Origin: Aspergillus flavus
Lineage: Eukaryota > Ascomycota > Eurotiomycetes > Eurotiales > Aspergillaceae
Direction of reading: 5' to 3'
NCBI RefSeq assembly: GCF_009017415.1
Contig: NC_092410.1
Location: 3,906,001 to 3,970,000, forward strand
Length of the DNA stretch: 64,000 nt
Part shown: positions 22,863 through 33,585 of the stretch, one piece after another
How positions within the stretch are numbered: position 1 is the first letter of the stretch
Layout: every line of letters starts with the position of its first letter
Position numbers and translations under genes: made by a program
The notes under the pieces: model-generated
Databases searched by the model: none
What the model was told of the DNA's origin: nothing
The model's input: only the letters and a program-made list of their open reading frames with translations

Positions 22863-24208
22863 ATGTCGTCGAAGCCGATTGACAACCAGGGTCCGACCAT
22901 CCTGGCCGTGTGCTGGATCCTGGTCTTAATCCCGGCCCTTATTGTAGCCCTCCGGATGTATTGCAAGGTAATATTGAATAGAGGATTCGGATGGGATGAC
23001 ATGGTAATCAGTCTGGCCCTGGTCCGTGGCCCTACTCCTCCACTTTAGCGCTGCTCAATAGCTGATCATTGACTAACAGGTATTACTCCTCGTCTACACA
23101 GCGCTCACCACCCGAGGCGTCCAGATGGGCGTAATCGGTAAACATGTTGGCGATATTGATGACCCCAGTAAAACGCCTGAAGCGCTGAAGTTGATCTATA
23201 TTGGCATGATTATATGCATCATCAGCTGTGTGCTCAGCAAGACGTCCTTCGCCATCACCCTGTTGCGCATCGTGACGCGCCCCTGGCAGAAGGCGATCCT
23301 ATGGTTTATCATCGTCTCTATGAATGTCATCATGTGGCTATGCGCCATCTGCTACCTGCTCCAGTGCAAGCCTGCTGCGGCACTCTGGCGTTCCGAGCTC
23401 ATGTCAACGGCGGACTGTTGGCCCAGCTCTATCTTCCAAACCATTGCTCTTACTGCCGGAGGTACTAATCACAAAAATGATCCCGCGAGAGCAGATGGGC
23501 TGACATGTTTCCTAGCGTATTCCGGATGTATGGATTTTATCTTGGCCTTACTGCCATGGTTGGTGATTTGGAAGCTGCAGATGAAGCGACGTGAGAAGCT
23601 AGGCATCGCGATTGCTATGAGTCTAGGTATCTTGTAAGTGCGCTCAAGCATCTCAAACTGTGACCGAGTGATAGACTGACATAGCAATGTTTCAGTGCGG
23701 CAGCAACGGCGTTCATCAAGACCACGAAACTAACGAACGTGTCTAACGTCGCCGATTACACCTGTACGCCGCTTCTTTCCAATTTCCGCTCTTTTGTTTC
23801 CGTGCTAATGCGACCGTAGATGCTTGCTCCGAGATTCTCATATGGGCCTCGGCTGAAACGGGCCTGACCATCTTCGCCGCCTCGATTCCTTCCCTGCGCG
23901 TGCTGTTTGTTCGGATGAGTTCCTCCTACAATCGCAGTGATGAGCCATCTTCCTATGCCTACAGCAGCTCCGCAAAGAAAAGCCGGAATTGCCGTGGCCT
24001 GTCCGGATCTCGCCAACGTGATCCTTACTACTGTGGAGATACGATCATCCTTCCCGACCGACGAGACGATAATAGTGCGAAAAGTATTCTGGGCAGTTCA
24101 GGGATCAAGCAGACGCAAGAGGTCCTTGTGACATACGACCAGGGCCCAGAGGAGAACGAACAGGTGGCAGATAGGATAGATATTTTGCGCTCAGGGTCAC
24201 ACCGTTAG
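22863..24208 (+). CDS. SAT4-type (fungal rhodopsin-like) integral membrane protein
   Basis: Five exons: 22863-23021, 23080-23461, 23516-23633, 23696-23763 and 23820-24208, giving 371 residues. Family hallmarks are GFGWDDMVISLAL after the first helix, RGVQMGVIGKHVG, SKTSFAITLLRI, LWFIIVSMNVIMW followed by a C...C loop around LLQCKPAA and TADCW, SGCMDFILALLPW with VIWKLQMKRREKLG, and SEILIWASAETGLTIFAASIPSLR. This is the seven-helix Fung_rhodopsin/SAT4 layout (PF20684). The hydrophilic tail of about 90 residues is typical. The biochemical function of the family is not established, although many members lie in metabolic gene clusters. It sits beside the second P450 and converges on the desaturase gene. 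Confidence 0.9.
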
Positions 24209-24421
24209 GGTGGCTGTCTATGTATTATATTGTGTTTGACAAGCGAGTGGGCTACGCCATGTGTTATGGCCATGCTTGGACAAGAGTAAGATGATATTAA
24301 TCGCTAGTAGGCGTTGAACCAGGGCCCGGTCTTCCTAACCGGCTGAAATGAAAACCTGGCAACACACTCGATACCTCTCGCTCGCAAAGGACGGCCATAT
24401 TACCAAAACTAGCCAGTCATC

Positions 24422-25811
24422 TCATTGATGACTCTGGTTCCTTTGGGGGAACTTCCGTCTGATCTCCTCTTCGGTGAATCGTCGAGTCTTGGTGCGCAGC
24501 ATTTGCGCAATCTCGGCTTGCTCCATCCCGATCTGGTCCCCCAGTGGGACGAGACACTTGGCGAGATGATTATAGTCCTTCCGCAATAGTCTCACGGTGA
24601 TCATGATGTAGTCAATGTCGCGGAACACCAGTGCATTCTCGTTGGTGTATCGGTCCTTCTGCTGCAGGAAGGCCACGGGATGATCCCTCCAGTGGCGACG
24701 GGGATTCAGGTGGTGGGAGGTGTGGTAGCCATCGTTGTAGCAGAAACGGTTACTCTGCTCATCTTAGTTTACATCGCGGCATATCAGTACTACGGAGTTT
24801 ACTTACTGCAACATCTATTAATGTAATGCTCGAGCGGAAGTCTGAGTTCGGATCCACCTCGTCCACAAAGGCATGCTGTCCCCAGTTTCCGACCATCAGC
24901 CCCAGGCGCAGTTGCATGAATGGAAGAACAAAGCAAAAGAGAGTTGGCTTCCAGCCGAGGTATTTCCATGACCAGTACATCGACGCCAGGCTGAGGATCT
25001 CCCACGTCCCTGCCTTGAATCCACAGCGAAGATTGCCCTTGCGGAAAAAGTAGCGTGGTAGCTCGAACCAAACACAGAGCAAGAACCGGCCAAAGTAGCA
25101 AAGAAAGTCGAATAGGTCGTCCCGTTGATACCGGATGGTAGAAGAGAGATCTTCGGGTCCGTTGCCCTCCACGTGGTGATGCTTGACATGGTGATAGTAG
25201 TAGCTGTTCCAGGTATGGCCCATCAGACGATCCGTGACATATGGGAATGTCATGTCGAGCCAGCGGTATTTCGGTTTCAGTACTCCACCCATATGAATAT
25301 GCTGGTGCATCAACAGAGTGTATGTCCCCGTATAGTAGCTTTGCATGAGCCAATGCAGGATGCCATGTATCCAGCTGAATCTATAAAATAAAAGAATTGC
25401 GCTCGGCACGGAGGTCGTAAGGTAGAGTAAAATATGGGACAGCATCACCACGTCGGTCTCATGCCGAACGATTCTTGTTGCAAGACCGATATAGGGCTGC
25501 AGAATCCACCTGTCTAGCCACGGATACAGGCGAAGATCCCTGAGGTCCCATGTGAACACCACGCTGGGCTCAAAGTCCGAATGATGGGGGTCATTCAACG
25601 CCTGCAATTTCTTGACCGTCTCTTCATGGTGAGACGTTCTACTTTGGATCACAGCTTCACGATCTACCCGTCATGTTTAGACTCGGTCTCATGGGAGAAT
25701 GGGGAAGAAGGTGTACTTACCTTGTCCCTCGCTCCTCTGTGCTTTAATGTCATCTAGCAGGTTCTCCAGGACTAGCACATCGCTAATCGTCAAATTAGGA
25801 TCGAGATCCAT
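24422..25811 (-). CDS. Fatty-acid-desaturase-fold membrane di-iron enzyme
   Basis: Three exons: 25811-25721, 25663-24807 and 24754-24422, giving 426 residues. The short first exon starts MDLDPNLTISDVLVLEN. Histidine clusters typical of membrane di-iron desaturases and hydroxylases are HQHIHMGG (about 130), HHVKHHHVEGN (about 165), a GNWGQHAF segment, and NDGYHTSHHLNPRRHW just after the second intron. The hydrophobic segments lie between these boxes. This fits FA_desaturase (PF00487). The second intron lies between IDVA and SNRFCYNDG and must be removed to complete the last box. It may desaturate or hydroxylate an acyl chain or a small-molecule tail; the substrate cannot be read from sequence. 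It converges on the SAT4-type gene and diverges from the epimerase-like gene. Confidence 0.88.
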
Positions 25812-27193
25812 GACAACGACGTGACCGGGGCCAGGAAAAAGGTCCTTCTATTTCGATAGATTAAATTTTGGAGATCCGCGAATCAGCTGACGTCATGATT
25901 TTTCTTTCTCTTTTCGCCCTCGTTTTTGTGCCCCTCCAGATACACTTTCTTGGATCTGTGTTTTTACCTTTCCACTTTGGTGTGACTGAAGCTTCTTTAC
26001 CTCCAGCCGAGCCCGATATATGTGGGCAACCAAGAAAAAAAAAAGGAAAAAAATAGGAGCCCCCTTTTTCGGTGGTCTGTGCTTGATTCCCATACGGACC
26101 AATCATGCCTGGACCGTGACGGCTCCATAAGCTCCATAATCTCCATAATTCTCAGGGCCCTTGTCTATTCTCGTCTGGCAAAGAGGGTCTGCTGGGAAAG
26201 CAGAAGGGAAACATACGATGCTATAAAAAGAATGTGTCTGTTTCTCTTTCTGGTATGTCAAACTTCCGGAAACGGCTGCACGGGCGAGAGGTTATTTCAG
26301 ATCTGTCCTCGCTCAGTGCAACGCTGCTCTCTGGTACGGTGATCTAGATATCTTGGCGAATGCCCCTATTTGTCTCATCTCAGCCCTACATGCGAGTTTG
26401 TCTCACTGGGAGGTTTCGCCTGCCCCTTCCCGTGTATAGGGGGTCATGTATTCTGCTTTGGTCGATAGGTCTGGCTATCTTCTAATCATGGGGAGCCAAA
26501 AGTGTCTATCTACTAGCCTGTTGCATACCGGTCAGTCTAAATCTCCCTGATCGGATTGTATTTCCCCCGACGGCATGCCGTGGCCAAGCTTGAGTGATCT
26601 CTCCGATGTTCTGCAACCGTTTGACTGAGACCCACAGGGCACGTTACTAGGGCTTGGCGTACATCGTCAGGGACTTTCTCAATTTTTCTCTCTAGGTTAG
26701 TTAAAATAGAGTGGCCGAGAATCATAAAGGGAAATCTCCATTGATCTGTAAGCTCAATCGCAAATCTCGTATTTGCAAAAGTGTGGGTAGAATTGCAAGG
26801 TGGCAATGGGTCCAGACCGTCGAATTCCGTTGAGCTGACGGGAAGGTCGATCCGGCCGGAGACTTTTTCACTCGTTGGTTAAGCCACTCAATCGCTTAGA
26901 CATCAATGTAGTTCTCCACCAAATCGACTTGCCATTTTGCCTTCTGCAAGATATGTTTCGATCATGGAATCGATGTTCTATCCAGGGTAAGATGATACAA
27001 TATTCTATACACCAGGCTGACAAATGCTGCTCCGCGGCAAGGTTTAGCAAGCAGGGGTAAGAATCACATAATTCTTGTGGGTAGGAGATATGATATAAAA
27101 GCTGTCCTCGTACGTCTTCATGGTGTAAATAATTCACTCACAATCGAACAACTTGAACCTTGGTGTACACGGAATCAGCACGTACAGAACGCA
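25812..27193. promoter_or_regulatory. Divergent promoter region between the desaturase and the epimerase-like gene
   Basis: 1.38 kb without a supported gene. A TATAAAA box lies at 27094-27100, 94 bp before the epimerase ATG. A short tandem repeat of CTCCATAA-type units occurs at 26122-26148. An A-rich tract at 26034-26053 adds low complexity. Confidence 0.5.
26122..26148. repeat. Short tandem repeat of GCTCCATAA-like units
   Basis: Three consecutive units of about 9 bp (GCTCCATAA, GCTCCATAA, TCTCCATAA) lie in the divergent promoter. They could be slippage products or clustered binding sites. There is nothing here to decide which. Confidence 0.6.
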
Positions 27194-28445
27194 ATGGCTC
27201 AAACTCGCATTCTCCTGACCGGGGCTACGGGCTACATGTGAGTATGCCTTACCATAGATCCCTAGAGAGCAAGGCTAATGAGATACAGTGGTGGCTCGGT
27301 CCTAGCCACCCTCAAGGCCAGTACTGCCGTTGAAGTACAGAGTGCACAGATCGACGTCCTCATCCGCGGGCCGGAGAGGGTTCCGGAGTTCGAAAACCTC
27401 GGGGTTGGAGTCATTGTCTTCACGAGCTTAGATGAGACGGAATTCATTCGGAAGCTCGCGAGCGACTATGATGGTGAGCATTGGGAAGGGTCCCAGGAAG
27501 ACAGTTCTCTAACTGTATTCTAGTCATTGTCAACACCGCTTCCGCTTTTCACACTGAATCCGCTATTGCCATGATCACTGGTCTTCATGAGAGAGAGACC
27601 AAGACGGGCCAGAAAACCCACTTTATCCATGTGAGTTAGGAGCAGTAGGAGTTATCCAGGTCTACTCATTGACGAGTTATTAGACCTCCGGAACGTCCAG
27701 CATTGCCGACCGTCCAGTCAGCAAAGTCTACCTTGAATCCCGGGAGCTGCACGATACCGACGATGTATATGCGTATCAACAGAGTCGCGAGGCGCACGAG
27801 GCCTATAAACAGCGCACCACCGACCTGGCCGTCTTCCGCACTGGTATGGATCTTTCCGTCAAGACGACGATCATCATGGCCCCGACAATCTTCGGCATTG
27901 GCACGGGTCCTGTCAACCGGCTCTCGATCCAGATCCCCGCCCTCATCCGCCGTGCCTTGCACTACGGACATGCTGTGGTCATCGGGGATGGACAGGCCGA
28001 GTGGGACCATGTTCACATCGCCGATCTAGTGACCCTGTTCGAGTTGGTTCTAGTGAAGGTGTTGAAGGGAGAGGATGTGCCGTACGGAGCCAAGGGATTG
28101 TTGTTCGCAGAGACGGGTCGTCATACCTGGATGGATGTGTCTCGTGGCATTGCCGCGGCGGGTTCAGAGCTGGGCTTGTTGGCGACGGATGAAGTTCGTA
28201 GTGTGTCCCTCCCAGAGGCTGCCGCCTGGGCCTCAAATGGCAGTGCGCAGGTGCGAGAGCTGGGTTTTGCATCCAAGTGAGTCTCCTTAACCTGCTGCCA
28301 TTGTCATCGGTACTAACCCTATCTTAGTGCTCGGTCGAAAGCCACGTTGAGCAGAGCATTGGGATGGCAACCACAGAAGACAGAGACGGACTGGCACGGT
28401 GCATTTAAGGAGGACTTTGAAGCGATTGCAAAGACTGTGATTTAG
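27194..28445 (+). CDS. NAD(P)-dependent epimerase/dehydratase-like protein (extended SDR)
   Basis: Five exons: 27194-27237, 27289-27473, 27524-27630, 27684-28276 and 28328-28445, giving 348 residues. All introns are 50-54 nt with GTGAGT-type donors and consistent phases. The N-terminus RILLTGATGYIGGSV is a classic extended-SDR Rossmann motif (GxxGxxG). The middle has IVNTASAFHTES, THFIHTSGTSS, then MAPTIFGIGTGPVNR, GDGQAEWDHVHIADL and a C-terminal substrate domain ending with GWQPQKTETDWHGAF. It is close to the nucleoside-diphosphate-sugar-epimerase-like proteins that fungi often use as small-molecule reductases or dehydratases. I see no canonical YxxxK with full confidence (YAYQQSREAHEAYK lies in the expected region), so the catalytic mechanism is uncertain. 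It is a likely cytosolic tailoring enzyme next to the Zn2Cys6 regulator. Confidence 0.9.
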
Positions 28446-28945
28446 AGAATAGTTCATATACTTTCATTTTCATATCGGAAATCGGAGGAGTGATGCTTAT
28501 ACTCTCTTTTCTGAATCTGGCTGTCCTTTGACTATTTCCCAGTAGAGGCAGGGTAACTCGGCTGGGGAATGGCCAGAAAGTCCAAATTAGCATAGTCAGT
28601 CTACAAATCGCACGGTAATATCCAACCTGGCAGAGATGTCTATACTATACATACTTGAACAAATCGTCAGAATAACTATTATGATAAGACTCTGGTAACG
28701 TAGTTTTGCGGGCGAATATGGGGAAACGAATAACCGTAACATACCAGAGCGGAGCCTCCTCATCCAATGATACGAAGCATAAAGTCTCCGGGGTCGAAAT
28801 TGCAAAACGGGGAATTGCCTCTGGATGACAGTTGGATTATTAATCGATTGCAATTCCACACAACGAAGCAGACTTGAACAAATACGAAGTACACACACAC
28901 TGCTCCCATGCTTTAACATACTCGATCCAATTTCTACCCTGCGAC
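28446..28945. other. Intergenic spacer upstream of the Zn2Cys6 gene
   Basis: 500 bp with the epimerase 3' UTR and the regulator promoter. An in-frame ATG at 28874 exists but gives a non-conserved leader. No other content was recognised. Confidence 0.45.
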
Positions 28946-30583
28946 ATGTCTGGACCAGATCATCCGCCAAAGACGCGAACCCGCAATGGGTGCGCCAACT
29001 GTCGACAGAGTCGGGTCAAGTGTGACGGAAAGGAACCCTCCTGCACGCGATGCTGGCAGAAAGGCTGGCATTGCACCAGGGAAAAGTTGACTCTCAAATG
29101 GAAGTCCGACTACCATAGCCGTGGGTTAGCATTCGGCCGGGAAGGAGTCTGGGGCAAAGGAACGCAGTCGAAGAAAAATTCTCGTGCGATCTCAACCGGG
29201 GAACAGAATTGGCATTTCAATAGCACGGTGTATCCGTGGAGCTTTGTCAATCAGGACATCTCGACACTCAGATGGCTTTACGACGAGGAAAGAGCCCCCG
29301 GTCAGTCATCATCCATGGAGCTCAGCATGTTCGGTCTTAAACGCGACAGGCTCGGAGTGCCAGAGCAGGCCCCTTTGTGGTACTCGCCGCCAGTATTTCC
29401 CTATCCACAAGGGCAAAAATACGCAATCATGGTGGAATATTTCATCGATCAAGTCTGTCCTCGAACAACCTCTAGTCTAAAGATCGCTTCACCTTTCACG
29501 TCCGTGATTCTACCCTTTTGCTTGAACGGCTCTGTGAACGGACTCGTAGCGCTCCAAGCATTGGCCGCATGCTACTGGTCCCAATCGAACCCGGCACATA
29601 CGAACACCGCAGTGCGGTTAAAGTCCCAAGTTCTGGGAGAATTGCGCCGCCGGATTGCGGCGGACCCTTCCTATACCATCTCTCCGGATCCTGAAGTTCT
29701 GGTCTTGATGATGATGCTGAGTCTATACGACATAGTCGACCAGTGCGACAAAGGATGGATCGTCCACCTCCAAGGTGCGAAGGATATTATCCGGCTTCGG
29801 AGGAGAAACTTGACCAACGAGACGCAATGTCCAGTGACGGCCTTTGCAGAACTATTCTTCGCTTTTCAGGATGTCATGGGTCGCACCGCCTGTGCCAAGG
29901 CGGATTTGTTTGGCCCTTCTTTCTGGGATCAAACTGACCGTTCCGTCAATCCGTGGATGGGATGTAGCCCCGAGCTAGTCTCTATCCTCTTTTCCATCCT
30001 GGATCTCAGTCGAATCCGCCCCAAGATGGACACCGACTTGGCTCAAGAGGTGGACTTTAGCATGAGAGCTTCTGCCTTGAATCGAAGATTGGGTAGCCTT
30101 GTGCAAGTCTTGGCTGATCCAGAAGACCGCGCTCTCCAGGCGGTTGCCGATCTCAAGCGGCTGGCATGCACCGTCTATCTGCACTGCGCTTTATACAACG
30201 CAGAGCCATCTACCCCAATCGTTCGCAGTCTCGTCCGCCGAATCATAGAGAAATTGTCCACCTTGCTCCAAGAGAATCTCATCATCAATGCAACATGGCC
30301 CATTTTCGTAGCTGCCGTTGAGCTGGATCCTGCGGATGGAGAGGATTGGCAGGATCCGGTCACTGGGGAGCTGGTCTGCGGACGAGCTTTGGTCCTGAGA
30401 GCGTTGGCTACGATGGCCCAATCCACGGTCACCAGTGTGACGCGCGTCCGCTCCATCATTGAAACGGTTTGGCAGTCGCGAGACTGTGATCTAGCCGCCG
30501 GGTCGTCCCGACGGCAATCCTCCCAACACAATGACTGGGAATGGTATGTGGTGCCGCTGAGCGATGCATTGAGCCTGGTATAG
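28946..30583 (+). CDS. Zn2Cys6 fungal transcription factor
   Basis: An intron-less frame of 545 residues from MSGPDHPPKTR. The upstream in-frame ATG at 28874 adds 24 residues, but the start nearest the zinc cluster is typical for the family. The DNA-binding motif is at residues 16-43 with spacing CX2CX6CX6CX2CX6C (GCANCRQSRVKC, then CTRC and C43). The rest is the acidic/hydrophobic regulatory domain typical of the fungal-specific TF class (Fungal_trans_2 style), with helices such as LVLMMMLSLYDIVDQ and a tail ending DALSLV. It sits in the middle of the block of P450, desaturase, epimerase, luciferase-domain and decarboxylase genes, where a pathway-specific activator would be expected. Targets are not visible from sequence. 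Confidence 0.93.
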   Translation: MSGPDHPPKTRTRNGCANCRQSRVKCDGKEPSCTRCWQKGWHCTREKLTLKWKSDYHSRGLAFGREGVWGKGTQSKKNSRAISTGEQNWHFNSTVYPWSFVNQDISTLRWLYDEERAPGQSSSMELSMFGLKRDRLGVPEQAPLWYSPPVFPYPQGQKYAIMVEYFIDQVCPRTTSSLKIASPFTSVILPFCLNGSVNGLVALQALAACYWSQSNPAHTNTAVRLKSQVLGELRRRIAADPSYTISPDPEVLVLMMMLSLYDIVDQCDKGWIVHLQGAKDIIRLRRRNLTNETQCPVTAFAELFFAFQDVMGRTACAKADLFGPSFWDQTDRSVNPWMGCSPELVSILFSILDLSRIRPKMDTDLAQEVDFSMRASALNRRLGSLVQVLADPEDRALQAVADLKRLACTVYLHCALYNAEPSTPIVRSLVRRIIEKLSTLLQENLIINATWPIFVAAVELDPADGEDWQDPVTGELVCGRALVLRALATMAQSTVTSVTRVRSIIETVWQSRDCDLAAGSSRRQSSQHNDWEWYVVPLSDALSLV

Positions 30584-30790
30584 CCATGGATTCGACAGAT
30601 ATGTCTGTCCATCATATCGAAGTCAATCTGACATGTCATCGGTGTTATCCTTATCTCCGACTGTGTCCACTTGGACTGACATCAGTATGTCAGTCTTCGG
30701 CCCTGCTGGCAGGTTTATAACTTTATATCAGTCTGCATAGGAGTATCAAATCTCCAACAAACTCGTCATATCACCACAACTGCCACCATC

Positions 30791-31804
30791 ATGACTAGCC
30801 TTCTCCACCGTCCCGGGCTGCAATCCCTCTACAGGATAAGCATCCCTCAAGACTTACAGCGAAACCTCTGGCCCCTGATCGCCGGTAGTTTGACGCTAGG
30901 GATCCTTTCGTGGGCCATTTACGACTATCGAGATTGGGTGGGCTTTGGTGAGAGAACAGTTTATGATCCATTTACGGCTCGCGCTTGATCCGACGCTCGC
31001 TTGAGGAACCGGTGGCATACCACCCACTATCCGCGGCTGGTTTAAAGCCAACCGACTCCGCATTGTGAGAGCCTTCAACTACCTGTGCGGCGATGATCTG
31101 CAAGGTCCATCAGGCCTGCCACAAACCGAACCCCGGTACCTCCCACCGACCCTGCCCCAAAGAGCAAAGGGGCCTCCATCACTGAAGCCGAGGTGAGAAA
31201 CACAATGCTGGACTACCATAGGTAACATGCTCTGACATTCAGTCCGCACGCTTAAGAACCCTTCCCCAGCGACAGTGCCCAGAGCCCATTGAGCCACAAG
31301 CCAGAGACGTAGGTTCAGGGACCAGGCTACCTCACCACATCTCTAACGTAGCGCTTAGACATTATTCAACCTGATGAACGATTTACACTCCCAATATCCT
31401 CATTTACTCCATCTGGGCTTGTCTAAGACAGAAGGTGGTACTGTTGATGCCATTTATGCACGGTCGGAACTCCCGACATGCAATCCTGAAGCAGCGGCTG
31501 TTGGCTATGAAATCGCGCATGCTCACCCGGCTGACAACTCCCTACATGTGTTGCTTTCTCCAGTCGATGCCTGTACGGTGATTGAAGCTGCCTGGGGCCG
31601 GCGATTTGCGGTCCCATCAATGGTGCCTCCTGGATGGGTAAGCCTCATGACATGCGATCTATGCAGGATACGGCGAAGACCGATGCTAACATAGCCCCAG
31701 GATAGATCATGGTATACGCACCACGAAACAGCGAGGAGGTAGAAGTTATTTCTCAGATAGTCCGAGCTGCGATTCAGTGGACGACGGGTACCAAGCTGGA
31801 TTAA
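30791..31804 (+). CDS. Luciferase-domain (DUF5519) membrane-anchored protein
   Basis: Five exons: 30791-30947, 31006-31192, 31257-31308, 31359-31637 and 31706-31804, giving 257 residues. Read without splicing, the locus looks broken by stops. With GT-AG introns of 50-68 nt it becomes one continuous protein. The order is an N-terminal membrane segment (LWPLIAGSLTLGILSWAIY), YRDWVGFG|TGGIPPTIRGWFK, LPQTEPRYLPP, PRTLPQRQCPEPI, HLLHLGLSKTEGGTVDAIYA, GYEIAHAHPADNSLHVLLS, AAWGRRFAVPSMVPPGW|IMVYAPRNSEE. This matches the fungal DUF5519/Luciferase (PF17648) proteins. The family name does not imply light emission, and its activity in fungi is unknown. It follows the regulator in the same direction. Four closely spaced introns raise the risk of a small boundary error. 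Confidence 0.85.
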
Positions 31805-32142
31805 TTCGCCTAGTAGCGCCATTCTGGGTTGTTATCAGTTGGAGATTAAAGGACGATGGATAGCTGGGATAACATCATCCCATCCACCACGCGCATAGCT
31901 TGAATAAACAAGGCGAGATTTTAGCGCAGGAACTAAAGCCAGACGCCAACTCAAATTTATAGAGTAGAAATCGACGCGTCATATAACCTCGCTATCTCAC
32001 GTACGCCGGATTTATGGCTCGGCCTCGGAGTTAAAGATCATGATAATGTCCATCTTACGACTATAAGAACTCAACCATCCACCACTGTTTCCAAGACTGG
32101 CTAACTATACAAATACTGTCTCTGTCAAATATTCTTACAGTC
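31805..32142. other. Intergenic spacer and probable promoter
   Basis: 338 bp between the luciferase-domain gene and the amidohydrolase. AT-rich, with no coding content recognised. Confidence 0.45.
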
Positions 32143-33108
32143 ATGCCTCCTTTCATTACCCTCGAAGAGCACTACGCCTCGCCGAAAGTCCGCGAAGCGA
32201 GCTCAGAGGCCCGTGAACATTACGCATACTTCCCGCCTGCTATAATGTCCAAGTTAGAGTCACTCGGGGAGGAACGTATCCAAGATCTCGATAAAGGGAA
32301 TGTCTCTCTCCAAGTCATTTCCCACGGTCCGGGCAATTTATCGCCACCTCTCTGCTCCGAAGTAAACAATGACCTGGCATCCGCCATTGCCAGAAATGCC
32401 ACTCGACTAGCGGGATTCGCCATGCTCCCGATGAGCGAGCCAGCTGCTGCCGTGGCCGAACTCGAGCGCTGTGTGACAGAACTGGGCTTCGTTGGAGCCT
32501 TGGTGGATAATCACCTGGACGGGCAATTTTACGACGATGAACGTTTCTGGCCCATTTTCGAGAAAGCGCAACAGTTAGACGTTCCGATCTATATCCACCC
32601 TACGTTTGCATCCGACTCCATGATGGAACATTATAAAGGAAACTACAGTGACTCTGTGGCGCTGGCGTTGAGCGCCTTCGGCTGGGCCTGGCACGCCGAG
32701 ACCGGACATCATATCCTCAGGTTATTCGCCAGCGGGCTCTTCGATCGCTTCCCAAGACTGAAGATCGTGATCGGACACATGGGTGAGTTGCTCCCCTTCC
32801 AATTGGACCGCGTCTTTGCTATCTCAGACCGATGGGGCAGAGAGAGAAGTTTTCGGGAGGTCTGGAGGAATAATATCTGGATCACGACTAGTGGCATGTT
32901 TTCGTTGACGCCGCTTGCTTGTCTTCTGCAAACGACTTCGATCGATCATGTGTTGTATAGCGTTGATTATCCTTTTTCACCGAATGAGAAAGGATGGCAG
33001 TTCTTTGAGGAGATTGAGAAGAGTGGCTTGATCACCGGGAGAGATCTGGAGCTATTTGCCTATCAAAATGCAGAGGCATTACTCCGTGTCAGGGCGGTAA
33101 ACGTGTGA
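32143..33108 (+). CDS. Amidohydrolase-family decarboxylase (ACMSD / hydroxybenzoate decarboxylase type)
   Basis: A single exon of 321 residues beginning MPPFITLEEHYAS. Metal-site residues of the family are in place: Glu8 of the N-terminal LEEH, His152 in YIHPT, His212 in IGHMGE and Asp275 in SVDYPF. This is the amidohydrolase_2 (PF04909) arrangement shared by 2-amino-3-carboxymuconate-semialdehyde decarboxylase and the non-oxidative decarboxylases of gamma-resorcylate, salicylate and 2,3-dihydroxybenzoate. Length is normal. The expected reaction is cofactor-free, metal-dependent removal of CO2 from an aromatic acid in the cytosol. Which aromatic acid cannot be told. The P450 with pisatin-demethylase style in the same block fits a pathway that handles phenolic or benzoate-like compounds. 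Confidence 0.92.
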   Translation: MPPFITLEEHYASPKVREASSEAREHYAYFPPAIMSKLESLGEERIQDLDKGNVSLQVISHGPGNLSPPLCSEVNNDLASAIARNATRLAGFAMLPMSEPAAAVAELERCVTELGFVGALVDNHLDGQFYDDERFWPIFEKAQQLDVPIYIHPTFASDSMMEHYKGNYSDSVALALSAFGWAWHAETGHHILRLFASGLFDRFPRLKIVIGHMGELLPFQLDRVFAISDRWGRERSFREVWRNNIWITTSGMFSLTPLACLLQTTSIDHVLYSVDYPFSPNEKGWQFFEEIEKSGLITGRDLELFAYQNAEALLRVRAVNV

Positions 33109-33474
33109 ATCTCCCGCTTTTTTTTTTTTTTTTTCTCCGGCGTGGGTTAGGATTAGAGAGGTTGTTAATGCGTGCCACTGTCGCTCTATATCACAGGTTG
33201 TCTTTACCGCCGCACGTTGAACACGTAGAACCAGGCTGCGAAGTTGGTCTTTAAAAAGCTGCTACACACGTGCCATGGACAGCGCCCACAAGAAGCTGTT
33301 CAGGTGAGAGAAATTTGGGCGGACATAAATTCTCAGTTCCCAGATCTAATCCAAGGGAGGTTAATATTATACTACAATTGCATCTTCAGATATATAACAG
33401 GGGGTAGGGAAGATGAAAAAGCGATCTTTAGAAGCCAAATGGTATAATGCAACAAAGAAAAGTATTGCAGACCG

Positions 33475-33510
<36 letters not shown>

Positions 33511-33585
33511 GAAAAGAAAAATACCGTGAAGAGGAATCTTGTGTCAGGCTCAATCTCAACCCGGAACAGAGCCGGCGAAAACGTC
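33109..33585. other. Spacer between convergent genes
   Basis: 477 bp between the decarboxylase stop (+) and the SAT4-type gene stop (-). It holds a poly-T run near 33117-33134 and an A/AAAAG microsatellite near 33476-33521. Confidence 0.5.
33476..33521. repeat. Poly-A and (AAAAG)n microsatellite
   Basis: A run of about 14 A residues is followed by roughly six tandem AAAAG units. This is a simple-sequence repeat in 3' spacer DNA. It generates spurious lysine- or phenylalanine-rich open frames on the two strands. Confidence 0.9.
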
